Below are positions 8,400 to 17,647 of a stretch of 64,000 bases of DNA, piece after piece. Origin of the DNA: Gimibacter soli (GTDB taxonomy: Bacteria; Pseudomonadota; Alphaproteobacteria; Sphingomonadales; Kordiimonadaceae). Each line of letters opens with the position of its first letter. Within the stretch, counting starts at the first letter, position 1. The notes below the pieces were generated by a model. It worked only from the letters and a program-made list of their open reading frames with translations, made no database searches and was not told the origin of the DNA. Location: contig NZ_CP116805.1 in NCBI RefSeq assembly GCF_028463845.1, positions 3,158,001 through 3,222,000 of the forward strand, in the 5' to 3' direction. Made by a program: the position numbers and the translations under genes.

Positions 8400-9575
8400 T
8401 CAGACAGAAACGACTTTATCCCCGGCAAGCACGTGTGTGCAGCCGAGGCGCCGCGCTTCTTTGAGCGGATCGGCCTCTTCTGTCAAGCCTTGAATGGCCC
8501 GCCAGCCTTCGGCGCGCAGCTTTGCGGCCGCCGCGTGGCCTGCCTCGTAAGGCACATAAACAAGATCCGCCCGCGCCGGTGCCGGCAAGGCGGCCATCAG
8601 CACATCAAGATAGACCGAAAAGCCCACCGCTTCTTCCGTGGTGCCATCGGGCGCGGAGACAAGGTAACGCCCGCCCCGGCCGAGCTCACCGCGTGCCGAA
8701 CGCGAGAAAAGCGCGAATCCGATGCCGGTCTTGTATTCGAAACCATGGGTCTCGCACGGATCGACTGTGACGCCCACATCCGGCAGGCGGGTCTGGATCG
8801 CGTCCACCAACCGGGCGAGCCGCGCGGTCAGCTTGCCGGCGTGCCCTTTAAGGGACAGTGCCTCAAGCCGCGGCAAGGCGTGCGCGGCAGTGCCGGCAGC
8901 CGAGATAAGCCCGGCGAAAGTTTCGTGCACGGCACCTGCGAACTGGTCAAGCGCCCCGATATCCTTGGCGTCCAGCGCGCTCACAGCAGCGTCCCGGGCA
9001 TCGCCTTCCAGTTTGAACTGTTCGGCCAGCACCCCGATGATGGGGGCGAGCGTCAGATCAACCGTCAGCTCATTGATGCCAACGGCATGCAGCGATTCGA
9101 CTGCCAACACCAGGGCCTCAATCTCGGCTTCAAGGCTTGCCGAACCGATCAGCTCGAACCCCGCCTGGAAAAACTGCCGTGCGGGGCGAATCTGGCTGCC
9201 CTTCACGCGCAGGCAGCTGCCGGCATAGGCCAGCCGCAAGGGGCGCGGCGCATCGGCCAGCCGCGTGGCGGCAAGGCGCGAGGCCTGCACGGTCATGTCG
9301 GTGCGGATCGCCATCACGCGCTGGGTATCAGGGTCCATCAGGCGGAACATCGCCTTGGTCTTGGCGGCACCCGGCCCGGCGATCAGGCTGTCTTCATATT
9401 CCACAAGGGGCGGCGAAACGCGCGCGTATCCATAGGTCTGGAATACGTCCACAAGCGCACGCACGACCGAAGCTTCATGCTCGGCCGCGGGCGCCAGCGT
9501 GTCGCGGAATCCATCCGGCAAAAGTGCGAGGCGGGCGTATTGAACACCCGCCATCTTGTCTTTCGGAGCGGTCAT
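8400..9575 (-). CDS. hisZ: ATP phosphoribosyltransferase regulatory subunit HisZ
   Basis: A 391-residue protein resembling the catalytic core of class II histidyl-tRNA synthetase without its anticodon domain. It begins LLPDGFRDTLAPAAEHEASV and contains the motif-2-like MAIRTDMTVQASRLAATRL and the motif-3-like ARGELGRGGRYL. HisZ partners the short form of HisG in the first step of histidine synthesis and gives it histidine feedback inhibition; it does not charge tRNA. Its placement between serA and purA is common in alphaproteobacteria. hisG is not in the window. The gap to serA is only 30 bases, consistent with an operon. Confidence 0.93.
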   Translation of the reverse strand: MTAPKDKMAGVQYARLALLPDGFRDTLAPAAEHEASVVRALVDVFQTYGYARVSPPLVEYEDSLIAGPGAAKTKAMFRLMDPDTQRVMAIRTDMTVQASRLAATRLADAPRPLRLAYAGSCLRVKGSQIRPARQFFQAGFELIGSASLEAEIEALVLAVESLHAVGINELTVDLTLAPIIGVLAEQFKLEGDARDAAVSALDAKDIGALDQFAGAVHETFAGLISAAGTAAHALPRLEALSLKGHAGKLTARLARLVDAIQTRLPDVGVTVDPCETHGFEYKTGIGFALFSRSARGELGRGGRYLVSAPDGTTEEAVGFSVYLDVLMAALPAPARADLVYVPYEAGHAAAAKLRAEGWRAIQGLTEEADPLKEARRLGCTHVLAGDKVVSV

Positions 9576-9605
9576 GACAGACCCTGCCTCCCTGTAAGCC
9601 CTATA

Positions 9606-11183
9606 TCAGAACGAAAGTTTCTTCGCCTGACGTACATGAGCGAGAGCGGTCAGCTGGTCAAGCACAATGTCCTTGATCGGCTGGTCCACTGCCACAAGGC
9701 ACACCGCTTCTTCGCCTTCGACACGACGGCCGAGCGCGAAGGTGGCGATATTGACGCCATTATGGCCGAGAAGCGTACCGAGTGCACCGATGAAGCCCGG
9801 TTTGTCATTATTGATGACATAGAGCATGTTCGGGGCGAGCTCGGCTTCCATACGGACACCGTTCACTTCCACGATACGCGGTGCGCCGTTGGCAAAGAGC
9901 GTACCCGAAACCGTGCGGGTCTGGTGCTCGGTCTCGACCGTCAGCTTGATCAGGGTCTGATAGTCGCCCTCGCGGTCATGCTTCGTCTCGGTCACGTCGA
10001 TATTGCGTTCCTTGGCGATCACGGGCGCGTTGACCATGTTGACGCTGGACATCAGCGGCGACAGCAGGCCTTGCAGCACAGCAGCGGTGAGCGGCTTGGT
10101 GTTCAGTTCCGCCACATGGCCTTCATACTCGACCGTGATCTTCTTCAGGCCATGCTCAGTCAGCTGGCCGGCAAACGAGCCGATCTGGCCGGCAAGCGCC
10201 ATATAGGGCTTCAGCTTCGGCGCATCTTCAGCCGAAACGGACGGCATGTTCAGGGCGTTCGTCACACCGCCAGTCATCAGATATTCGGCCATCTGCTCGG
10301 CAACCTGCAGCGCCACATTGACCTGTGCTTCGGTCGTCGAAGCGCCAAGGTGCGGGGTACAGATCACTTTCGGATGGTTGAAAAGTGCGTTGGCTTCAGC
10401 CGGCTCTACAGCGAACACATCAAGGGCGGCACCGGCCACCTTGCCGCTATCGAGCGCGTCCTTGAGTGCTTCTTCGTCAATCAGGCCGCCACGGGCACAG
10501 TTGATGATGCGAACGCCCTTCTTCATTTTCTCGAAGGAAGCCTTGCCGATGATGCCGCGGGTCTGGTCGGTCAGCGGGGTGTGAAGGGTGATGAAATCGG
10601 CGCGCTTGAAGAGCTCGTCGAGTTCAACCTTCGCCACACCGAGGTCAGCCGCGCGTTCAGCCGACAGGAACGGATCGAACGCCACGACCTTCATCTTCAG
10701 GCCTTGAGCCCGGTCAGCGACGATCGAGCCGATGTTGCCCGCACCGATCAGGCCAAGGGTCTTGCCGGTCAGCTCCACACCCATGAAGCCCGACTTTTCC
10801 CACTTGCCTGCGTGCGTCGACGCGTTCGCCTGCGGGATTTCGCGGGCCAGCGCCAACATCAGGGCAATGGCATGTTCTGCCGTGGTGATCGAGTTGCCGA
10901 AGGGGGTGTTCATCACCACCACACCGGCGTTCGTAGCTGCCGGCACGTCGACGTTATCGACGCCGATACCGGCGCGGCCGATCACCTTCAGGTTCTTGGC
11001 AGCGGCCAGAATGGTCGGGGTCACTTTGGTGGACGAGCGGATGGCGAGGCCATCGTATTCGCCGATTACGGCAGCGAGCTCTTCCTTGGTCATCCCGGGT
11101 TTATAGTCAACTTCGACGCCGGCTTCCTTGAAGGTCTGTTCGGCAAGCGGGCTCATTTTATCGGAAATCAGCACCTTGGGCAT
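9606..11183 (-). CDS. serA: D-3-phosphoglycerate dehydrogenase
   Basis: A 525-residue long-type enzyme that oxidises 3-phosphoglycerate to 3-phosphohydroxypyruvate with NAD, the first step of serine synthesis. The Rossmann signature GLIGAGNIG is at about 144-152; INCARGGLIDEEAL and the catalytic His in PHLGAST follow. After residue 320 come the allosteric-substrate-binding domain and a C-terminal ACT domain (NNDKPGFIGALGTLLGHNGVN), so serine feedback is possible. Its length matches the form with an extra domain rather than the short E. coli type. It follows serC after 76 bases that hold a strong hairpin. Confidence 0.97.
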   Translation of the reverse strand: MPKVLISDKMSPLAEQTFKEAGVEVDYKPGMTKEELAAVIGEYDGLAIRSSTKVTPTILAAAKNLKVIGRAGIGVDNVDVPAATNAGVVVMNTPFGNSITTAEHAIALMLALAREIPQANASTHAGKWEKSGFMGVELTGKTLGLIGAGNIGSIVADRAQGLKMKVVAFDPFLSAERAADLGVAKVELDELFKRADFITLHTPLTDQTRGIIGKASFEKMKKGVRIINCARGGLIDEEALKDALDSGKVAGAALDVFAVEPAEANALFNHPKVICTPHLGASTTEAQVNVALQVAEQMAEYLMTGGVTNALNMPSVSAEDAPKLKPYMALAGQIGSFAGQLTEHGLKKITVEYEGHVAELNTKPLTAAVLQGLLSPLMSSVNMVNAPVIAKERNIDVTETKHDREGDYQTLIKLTVETEHQTRTVSGTLFANGAPRIVEVNGVRMEAELAPNMLYVINNDKPGFIGALGTLLGHNGVNIATFALGRRVEGEEAVCLVAVDQPIKDIVLDQLTALAHVRQAKKLSF

Positions 11184-11222
11184 GATCTCATCCTTTCGGA
11201 AAATATGTATGTCTCGGGAATG

Positions 11223-11244
11223 GCGGGGCCATCAGCGGCCCCGC
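11223..11244 (-). terminator. intercistronic hairpin between serC and serA
   Basis: A perfect 8-bp stem, GCGGGGCC (11223-11230) with GGCCCCGC (11237-11244), loop of 6 bases, starting 15 bases after the serC stop codon. No T-run follows on the minus strand, so full termination is unlikely. It could stabilise the serC message or cut transcription into serA partially. Confidence 0.5.
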
Positions 11245-11259
11245 GGCAATCGCTGGAAA

Positions 11260-12438
11260 TCAGGCGAGGACGGACGCCTTGGCAGAAGCAAAGGCCCAGT
11301 CGAGCCAATGGGTCAGCGCTTCAAGGTCAGCGGCGTCAACGGTGGCGCCGGCCCAGATGCGGAGGCCTGCCGGGGCATCGCGGTAGGCGCCGATGTCGTA
11401 GGCAACACCTTCAGCGTCCAGAAGCGACGCGATCTTCTTGGCCACAGCAGCCTGCTTTTCAGCGTCGGCGGCGACCACGTCGGCATCCACAACCTTCAGG
11501 CACACGCTGGTGTTGGAGCGCGTCTCCGGCGTGGCGGCAAGGAAATCGACCCAAGCCGTTTTGGCGACCCAATCTTCCAGAACCTTGAGGTTGGCGTTCG
11601 AGCGGCCAATGAGGCCATCAAGACCGCCGATTTCCGCCGCCCAGTCGAGCGCATCGATATAGTCTTCAACGCAGAGCATCGAAGGCGTATTGATCGTCTC
11701 GCCAGTGAAGATACCTTCAATGAGCTTGCCGCCTTTGGTCATGCGGAAGATTTTGGGCATCGGCCACGCGGGCGTGTAGCTTTCCAGCCGCTCGACAGCG
11801 CGGGGCGACAGGATCAGCACGCCGTGCGCGGCTTCACCGCCGAGCACTTTTTGCCAGCTGTAGGTGACAACATCGAGCTTGTCCCAGGGCAGATCCATGG
11901 CGAAGGCCGCCGAGGTGGCGTCACAGATGGTGAGGCCTTGACGGTCAGCCTTGATCCAGTCACCGTTCGGGACTTTGACGCCCGAGGTGGTGCCGTTCCA
12001 GGTGAAGACCACATCGCGGTCGGTATCGACCGCGGCAAGGTCAGGCAGGTCGCCGTAGCCGGCTTCAAACTTGCGCACATCGGCAAGCTTCAGTTGCTTC
12101 ACCACATCGGTGACCCAGCCGGAGCCGAAGCTTTCCCATGCCAGCATGTCCACGCCGCGGGCGCCCAGAAGCGACCACATGGCCATCTCGACCGCACCCG
12201 TATCGGATGCCGCGACGATGCCGATGCGATAATCGGCGGGGACTTTCAGAATTTCGCGGGTTTTGTCGATGGCGTCCTTGAGACGGACCTTGCCGGGCTT
12301 CGAACGGTGCGAGCGGCCAAGGAGAGCATTTTCAAGGGCATCGAGGGTCCAGCCGGGTCGCTTGGCGCAGGGGCCGGACGAGAATTCCGGGCGAGCCGGT
12401 TTTTTGGTCGGTTTGGTGGCGTCGGTTGCCGTAGTCAT
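11260..12438 (-). CDS. serC: phosphoserine aminotransferase
   Basis: A 392-residue fold-type I PLP enzyme that converts 3-phosphohydroxypyruvate and glutamate to phosphoserine; it can also serve pyridoxine synthesis. The PLP lysine is Lys197 in [15 protein letters not shown], preceded by the [13 protein letters not shown] block with the cofactor-binding Asp. The start [14 protein letters not shown] matches the alphaproteobacterial subtype. In the leader a short stem (CTATC/GATAG) surrounds the AAGGA ribosome site, which might slow initiation. It is the first gene of a same-strand run serC-serA-hisZ-purA; the 274-base region upstream is shared with a divergent lipoprotein gene. Confidence 0.95.
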   Translation of the reverse strand: MTTATDATKPTKKPARPEFSSGPCAKRPGWTLDALENALLGRSHRSKPGKVRLKDAIDKTREILKVPADYRIGIVAASDTGAVEMAMWSLLGARGVDMLAWESFGSGWVTDVVKQLKLADVRKFEAGYGDLPDLAAVDTDRDVVFTWNGTTSGVKVPNGDWIKADRQGLTICDATSAAFAMDLPWDKLDVVTYSWQKVLGGEAAHGVLILSPRAVERLESYTPAWPMPKIFRMTKGGKLIEGIFTGETINTPSMLCVEDYIDALDWAAEIGGLDGLIGRSNANLKVLEDWVAKTAWVDFLAATPETRSNTSVCLKVVDADVVAADAEKQAAVAKKIASLLDAEGVAYDIGAYRDAPAGLRIWAGATVDAADLEALTHWLDWAFASAKASVLA

Positions 12439-12712
12439 TTTGGTCTATCCTTACAGATAGGAGCGCTGCGTTGGGGCAGCGTGTCCCGGGGTTTGTGCCG
12501 ACCTTCCAGACGGCGGCATCCCAGTCGGGGGATGTGTCCGCGGCGGACACTATCCGAAAGGCCAATCCGACACAATCACATTCTTGCGCGACGCCAGCCC
12601 CCGCACTTCGATTATTGCGTGACAGCCGCGGCGCATTGGTCTTCACTGCCCCCGAAGGCCCTTGCCCCTTGTTGCCGTATCAGGGCAAGTCACTCAGAAG
12701 AAAGGACCCGTC

Positions 12713-13231
12713 TTGGTCTCGAAGCGTCTTGCAGTCTACACCCTCCTTGCCCTCAGCCTTACCGCCTGCGGCGGTGGGTCGCGCCGAGAAGGGCCGCCGC
12801 CCCGCCCGATCCCGCCCGAGGTTGCGAAATCACTGAAGGCGAGCCTGATGGAACGATTCGACCAGAACGGCGACGGCATCGCGGACTGCGACGACACGGC
12901 CATTGCCCGCCGCAAGCTTTTCGAACAGCTGGACACCGATCATTCCCGCACGCTTGATGAAGACGAGTTCCGCGCCGCTCCCTTCGAGGACCGCGTTTAC
13001 GTGTTCCACCGGTTTGAACTGCTGGACAAGAACGGGGACGAATTGCTGGACCTGCCGGAATTTGCAGCCCCCGCCGACAACACATTCCTCGCGGCCGATA
13101 TCGACAAGAACTGCGTTCTCTCGGATGAGGAACTCACCGCCCTGATGCGCGATACCGCCCGTTTTGACGTAAAGCCGCGCGAAAAAGACAAGAACCGCCG
13201 CAAGCCGCAGGTCGAGCCCGAGCCTTTCTAG
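12713..13231 (+). CDS. EF-hand calcium-binding lipoprotein
   Basis: A 172-residue lipoprotein. TTG at 12713 is chosen as start because AAGAAAGGA lies six bases upstream and the frame then opens directly with a lipoprotein signal peptide (MVSKRLAVYTLLALSLTAC, lipid Cys19). Four EF-hand-like loops follow: residues 50-61 (DQNGDGIADCDD), 74-85 (DTDHSRTLDEDE), 105-116 (DKNGDELLDLPE) and 129-140 (DIDKNCVLSDEE). Loop 1 is canonical; the others deviate at one or two ligand positions. The tail is Lys/Arg/Pro-rich. It probably binds calcium in the periplasm or at a membrane; the partner is unknown. Its stop shares the tetranucleotide CTAG with the convergent LytTR gene. Confidence 0.85.
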   Translation: MVSKRLAVYTLLALSLTACGGGSRREGPPPRPIPPEVAKSLKASLMERFDQNGDGIADCDDTAIARRKLFEQLDTDHSRTLDEDEFRAAPFEDRVYVFHRFELLDKNGDELLDLPEFAAPADNTFLAADIDKNCVLSDEELTALMRDTARFDVKPREKDKNRRKPQVEPEPF

Positions 13232-14739
13232 GGTGCAGCCAGCGCCGATTTCACCTTCGGCAATATCCGGCGACTGACCGGGGCTGATGTCCCGTTTGCA
13301 AACTCGATCTGGCCCGCACCGTTGCTGTCGCGGGTCAGGCTTTGCACATGGGCTGTATTGGCGATATGCGAGCGGTGAATGCGCAGGAAGGCTTCCGGCA
13401 GCCTTTCTTCGAGCGCTGCGAGCGTGCCGTTAAAAAGGCTCGTGGTGCCGTCCTCGAAATGAATTTCCACATAATCGTCCGCGCCCTTGAACTGAACAAT
13501 CCGGTCGGTGGAGACATAGCGTGTCTGGCCACCCGACGTGACCTCCAGCCGCAGGGGCTCGGCCTTTTGCTCCGCCTGTGCCAGCACGAACTCCAGATGC
13601 TCGGCCCGCCGCGCCAGTAGCCGTCGTTCCCGCCTCAGGTCAGCGAGCAACATGGCCTGCTGGTAAAAGAGAAACAGCAGAAGCGCCGCGATTGCGTAAT
13701 AGAGATAGGCATCGAGGAACCGGTCAGGCTGCCACCAGACAAGCGCCCCCAACACCGCGAACGCCAGCGCATATGAGAGGGCCCCGCGTCGCCGCCTGAA
13801 GGCTTGCCAGATACCGAACCCCACCCCCAGAAGGATCGGCACCGTGAGGACAGCGAGCGTCATGCCATCGAAGCCTTGCGACACCGCCGCCAGGGCAAGC
13901 ATCAAGGCGGCAACACCGGCGAGCGTCTGATAACGCCGCGCCCTTGAAAGACCGGTCAACCGCAGCAGAAGATTGGCCGCCAGACACAGGCTGAACAGGA
14001 ATGCGCAACCAAGGATCGCCATCAACCGCACATCGTGCCAGGGGTAAGCATAGGCGATGAAGCTGCGGCTGATTTCGGCAAAGAGCTGGGTTGCAGCCAG
14101 GAAGGAAGCCAATGACAGCAGCACCGATCCTTCACGGTCTTCCCCGCGCACAGCGCTTACCAGAAAGAAAAGCCCGCCGGCAATCAGGATGCCAAAGGCA
14201 ACCAGGCTGCCCCATGGCATGTAAACAGCGATCCCCGGCCCGTCCGAATAGGGTCCGACGATGATAAAATGCAGCGGCTGCACCAGATGCAGAAAGCCGT
14301 GGTGACCTGAAAGCTCGAAGACGATTTCATTTTCGCCGCTCTTGAGCATCCGTTGCGGCACATAGAAAACGGCATCCATCTGCCCCGGCACTTCTGCCTG
14401 AGGGGTATTTGCCGGGACACCATTCTCGCCCAGCTTCACGCCGTTCAGCCATACCCGGCTCGATGCCTTGCCTGAAACATAAAGCCCCAACGGCACCTCG
14501 GCCCCAAACTGTTCATCACCGAGCACCACCAGCGCCCTGAGCCACAGGTGCGCTGCTTGCGGATCAATGTCCCAGAAGGACACCTGCCGGCAATCCGCGC
14601 CCGTAAAGTCAGGTGGCGTGCTTTCGCCCTGCGCCGGGCAAACATCCACACGGCCCGTATCGATCATTACATAGGCGTCGGCGAAGGCGGGCATAGCCCC
14701 GAGGAGCAGCAAGAGCGATATGAGAATGCGTCTGGTCAT
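13228..14739 (-). CDS. membrane receptor with LytTR DNA-binding domain
   Basis: A 503-residue protein with a signal peptide (MTRRILISLLLLLGAMPAFA), a periplasmic beta-rich sensor domain at about 25-170, seven or so hydrophobic helices at about 175-380, a short coiled-coil linker (LLADLRRERRLLARRAEHLE) and a cytoplasmic LytTR domain at 396-503. The LytTR part has the family signatures DDYVEIHF and LRIHRSHIAN. The layout resembles 7TMR-DISM receptors but with DNA binding fused directly to the membrane part, a one-component regulator. The divergent neighbour at 14884, a secreted hydrolase, is the obvious candidate target across a 144-base intergenic region. The ligand is unknown. Confidence 0.88.
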   Translation of the reverse strand: MTRRILISLLLLLGAMPAFADAYVMIDTGRVDVCPAQGESTPPDFTGADCRQVSFWDIDPQAAHLWLRALVVLGDEQFGAEVPLGLYVSGKASSRVWLNGVKLGENGVPANTPQAEVPGQMDAVFYVPQRMLKSGENEIVFELSGHHGFLHLVQPLHFIIVGPYSDGPGIAVYMPWGSLVAFGILIAGGLFFLVSAVRGEDREGSVLLSLASFLAATQLFAEISRSFIAYAYPWHDVRLMAILGCAFLFSLCLAANLLLRLTGLSRARRYQTLAGVAALMLALAAVSQGFDGMTLAVLTVPILLGVGFGIWQAFRRRRGALSYALAFAVLGALVWWQPDRFLDAYLYYAIAALLLFLFYQQAMLLADLRRERRLLARRAEHLEFVLAQAEQKAEPLRLEVTSGGQTRYVSTDRIVQFKGADDYVEIHFEDGTTSLFNGTLAALEERLPEAFLRIHRSHIANTAHVQSLTRDSNGAGQIEFANGTSAPVSRRILPKVKSALAAP

Positions 14740-14883
14740 TCGCGGACCCTAGCCTGCCGCCCGCCGATAGTCACGACCGCTTACCGATCCCGCGCCGCCG
14801 CTCACCGGTGCGCACATGCGTGACGGCTGCTTTCCCGGCCAGATTGGGGCCCTAGTCCAAAAAGCACACCGGGAAACGACAGC

Positions 14884-16326
14884 ATGTTTCAGAAACCCAA
14901 AAGCAACCTTCTTGCTATGGCCATTGGCGTCATCGCCCACGCAGCGCAGGCAGCGGAGGAGCCCATCACCTTCACCGCTGCAAGCGGCGAAAAGGTCGAA
15001 GCCTTCCACGGCACCTTCACGGTGCCGGAACACCGGGCCAACCCTGCCAGCCGCCAGATCACCCTTTCTTACGTCCGATTTCCGGCAACCGGTGAAAAGC
15101 ACGGCAACCCCATCGTCTATCTGGCGGGCGGGCCGGGTGCACCGGGCAGCGGCACGGCGGAGCGACAGCGCTTCCCGCTGTTTATGGCCTTGCGTCAGCA
15201 CGGGGATGTGATCGCTTTCGACCAGCGCGGTACGGGCCAGTCCACCCGCCTGCCCCATTGTTCGTCCTCGGTGACCGTACCAATTGACGCGCCCGTCAGC
15301 GACGCCGCCTATGCGGCCCTTTATCGCAAAGCGACCGTTGAATGCGGTGCCTTCTGGCAGGGTCAGGGTATCGACCTTGCGGGCTACACAACGCTTGAAA
15401 GCGTGCAGGACCTTTCGGCGCTCCGGCAGGAACTTGGCGCGGAACGGATCGCTCTTTGGGGCATTTCCTATGGCACGCATCTGGCGCTTGCCGCCCTCAA
15501 GGAAATCCCCGACGAGATCGACCGCGCCGTGCTGGCGAGCGTCGAAGGGCTCGACCAGACCGTGAAACTGCCGGCCCGCACCGACGCCTATTTTGCGCGG
15601 GTGCAAGCAGCCATCGACACGCAACCCAAAGCGAAGGCGCTGTATCCCGATGTCGCAGGACTGATGCGACACGTCCATGCGCGGCTCGACACCACGCCAA
15701 TGATCGTGTCCATCCCCGGCACAGAGGGCGAGACCTTCCTTCTGCAGCGCGGGCATTTGCAATCGCTGGCGTCGGCGCTGATCGCCGATCCTGAAAACAT
15801 CGCCCTGCTGCTGAGCGTCTATTCGATGGTGGACGGCGGCGACGCCACACTCGCCGCCAACCTGATCTTCCGCTTCTTCGACCCGCGCCCGCCCATCGGC
15901 ATGTCAGCGATGCCGACCGCCATGGACATGGCATCAGGGATCAGCGAAGCGCGCTTTGCCCTCGTTCGCGAACAGGCGAAAACGGCGCTACTGGCCGACT
16001 ATCTGAATTTCCCGATGCCGCACGTGGCAGGCGTGTGGCCGGGGCTGGACCTGGGGGATGATTTCCGCACCAACCCCAAGGGCGATACGCCGGTGCTGGT
16101 GCTGAGCGGCACGCTGGACGGCCGCACCTATCAGGAAAGCCAGCGGGAGGCCACAGCGGGGCTGACAAACGCGACCTATGTGGCGGTCCGCAATGCCGGC
16201 CACAATCTGTTCATGGCGTCCCCCGACGTGCATCAGGCGATCCACAGCTTCCTTGAGGGCAACGGTGAAATCCCGGCCGAGATCGAAATCGACCTGCCGG
16301 ACTTTACGGTGTTACCGCCGATGTGA
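14884..16326 (+). CDS. secreted alpha/beta hydrolase, proline-iminopeptidase (S33)-like
   Basis: A 480-residue alpha/beta-hydrolase. Residues 1-24 form a probable signal peptide ending AHAAQA. The fold markers are the oxyanion motif GGPG (82-85), DQRGTG (113-118) and the nucleophile elbow GISYG (193-197, Ser195). The Asp is probably in LVLSGTLDGRTYQ and the His in NAGHNLFMA near the C-terminus, with a large helical lid between. This layout matches the S33/tripeptidyl-peptidase-like group that removes N-terminal residues from short peptides. Its stop TGA abuts the stop of the convergent beta-lactamase-fold gene with no intergenic base. Confidence 0.85.
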   Translation: MFQKPKSNLLAMAIGVIAHAAQAAEEPITFTAASGEKVEAFHGTFTVPEHRANPASRQITLSYVRFPATGEKHGNPIVYLAGGPGAPGSGTAERQRFPLFMALRQHGDVIAFDQRGTGQSTRLPHCSSSVTVPIDAPVSDAAYAALYRKATVECGAFWQGQGIDLAGYTTLESVQDLSALRQELGAERIALWGISYGTHLALAALKEIPDEIDRAVLASVEGLDQTVKLPARTDAYFARVQAAIDTQPKAKALYPDVAGLMRHVHARLDTTPMIVSIPGTEGETFLLQRGHLQSLASALIADPENIALLLSVYSMVDGGDATLAANLIFRFFDPRPPIGMSAMPTAMDMASGISEARFALVREQAKTALLADYLNFPMPHVAGVWPGLDLGDDFRTNPKGDTPVLVLSGTLDGRTYQESQREATAGLTNATYVAVRNAGHNLFMASPDVHQAIHSFLEGNGEIPAEIEIDLPDFTVLPPM

Positions 16327-17592
16327 TCAGGGACGCGCCGGTTTTGCTTTCGGCAGCACAGCCGGGAAGCGGGACTTGGCGGGGGCGGCAGCGGCAACCT
16401 TGACAACGGCTTTCTGCTGAACGGGGATCGGGGTGGCATCTGCCACTTCGTTCGCCTGCAGGGCCGCCCAGAAGGCGACGTTCAGTTCGTCAATCTCGTT
16501 CGAGCCGCCGTTCGTGAGGATCGAGATACCCACGTTGCGGGATTTGGAATAGGCGACAAGCGCGCGGAAGCCTTCCACCGCGCCGAAGTGATAGACAAGC
16601 GTATCATCGCCGAAATCATAGATGCGCCAGCCAAGGCCATAGTGCGCGTTCGTCAGATACGGCCGCCAGCGGCGTTTGGACATTTCCCGAAGCGTGCGGA
16701 CTTCCTTCTTCGTCATCATGCCGATGGAGCCATCCGGCAGCACATCGGGACGTTTGCCGAGCTGGGCTGACAGCCATTTGGACATATCGGTGATGCTGGC
16801 ATTTACGCCCGCTGCCGGATTGAAGTGATAATAGGTCTCCTTCACCCGCGTCTTGCGATAGGTGCGCTTGGCCACCAGCACGTGGGGCGACGCCTTGTCG
16901 GGCGATTGCAGATAGCCTTCATAACCGACAGAGGCCGTGTTCATGCCAAGCGGCGTGAACAGGCGGTCACGGATCAGGTTTTCATAGGGATTGCCCGTGG
17001 ATTTTTCGACCACCGGCTCGACGATCGAGAAAAGCACGTTCTGGTAACCGTAGCAGGTGCCCGGCTTGCAGTTCGGCTTCAGCGTGCCGAAGTAGGGCAG
17101 GATCTGATCGAGCGTCCGTCCGCCTTCGATCATGCCGTCATAGGCGTTATGCACATAACCGGTCTGGTGCGAGAGAACGTCCCTCAGCGTCAGCGCCGAT
17201 TTCGTGGAGGCATATTTGGTCTGGAATGCAGGCACATAGCCAGCCACAGGCGCATCAAGCGAGATGCGGCCTTCGTTCACAAGGATCGTCGTCAGGCTGG
17301 CAGCAAAGGTTTTCGATACGGAGGCGAGACGGAAAACGGTGTTTTCGGTCACCCGGTCCGGGCTGCCCTGCGCCTTGATACCCCATGTACCCATACCGGC
17401 GACGCGGTCACCTTCAACGATGACCCACGCCGCACCCGGCGCGCCGGTCTGTCGCATCTCGTCGCTGAACTGGCCCTGGAACCGGTTGATCGCCTCGCCC
17501 AGTGGCAAGGCAGCCGCGGTGTTGGCCACCGCAAGCGAAAGACCGCCCAAAAGAGCAGCCCGCATGATGTTCCTGAAGCCTTTGACCCGCAC
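16327..17592 (-). CDS. serine hydrolase, class C beta-lactamase fold
   Basis: A 421-residue protein. The GTG at 17592 is preferred because AGGGAGG lies nine bases upstream and the frame then opens with a signal peptide (MRVKGFRNIMRAALLGGLSL, cleavage near ANTAAA-LP). Longer in-frame starts exist but would overlap the upstream gene. The catalytic motifs are S-V-S-K (Ser91, Lys94), Y-Q-N (183-185) and a late H-F-G (in VYHFGAVEGF). This family includes DD-peptidases, esterases and AmpC beta-lactamases; the HFG in place of KTG makes resistance less likely than an esterase or peptidase role. It lies at the 3' end of the glmM-thiD-esterase run, 55 bases after it. Confidence 0.85.
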   Translation of the reverse strand: MRVKGFRNIMRAALLGGLSLAVANTAAALPLGEAINRFQGQFSDEMRQTGAPGAAWVIVEGDRVAGMGTWGIKAQGSPDRVTENTVFRLASVSKTFAASLTTILVNEGRISLDAPVAGYVPAFQTKYASTKSALTLRDVLSHQTGYVHNAYDGMIEGGRTLDQILPYFGTLKPNCKPGTCYGYQNVLFSIVEPVVEKSTGNPYENLIRDRLFTPLGMNTASVGYEGYLQSPDKASPHVLVAKRTYRKTRVKETYYHFNPAAGVNASITDMSKWLSAQLGKRPDVLPDGSIGMMTKKEVRTLREMSKRRWRPYLTNAHYGLGWRIYDFGDDTLVYHFGAVEGFRALVAYSKSRNVGISILTNGGSNEIDELNVAFWAALQANEVADATPIPVQQKAVVKVAAAAPAKSRFPAVLPKAKPARP

Positions 17593-17647
17593 GACGCGCG
17601 TCCTCCCTAACTCGATGCACATGGCCCTAGACTGAGGCCAAAAGGTT

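Noticed and set aside
7248-11588. Plus-strand open frame of about 1446 codons
   Set aside because: It runs antisense across purA, hisZ and serA, which are certain. GC-rich codon use leaves the opposite frame open; its translation shows no domain.
12439-12712. Serine- or PLP-responsive riboswitch upstream of serC
   Set aside because: Only short stems (GCTGC/GCAGC, CTATC/GATAG) are visible and no known riboswitch core could be matched.
16327-17592. AmpC-type resistance beta-lactamase
   Set aside because: The class C fold is present, but the late K-T-G motif is replaced by H-F-G, and the context gives no ampR-like regulator. Esterase or peptidase is more likely.
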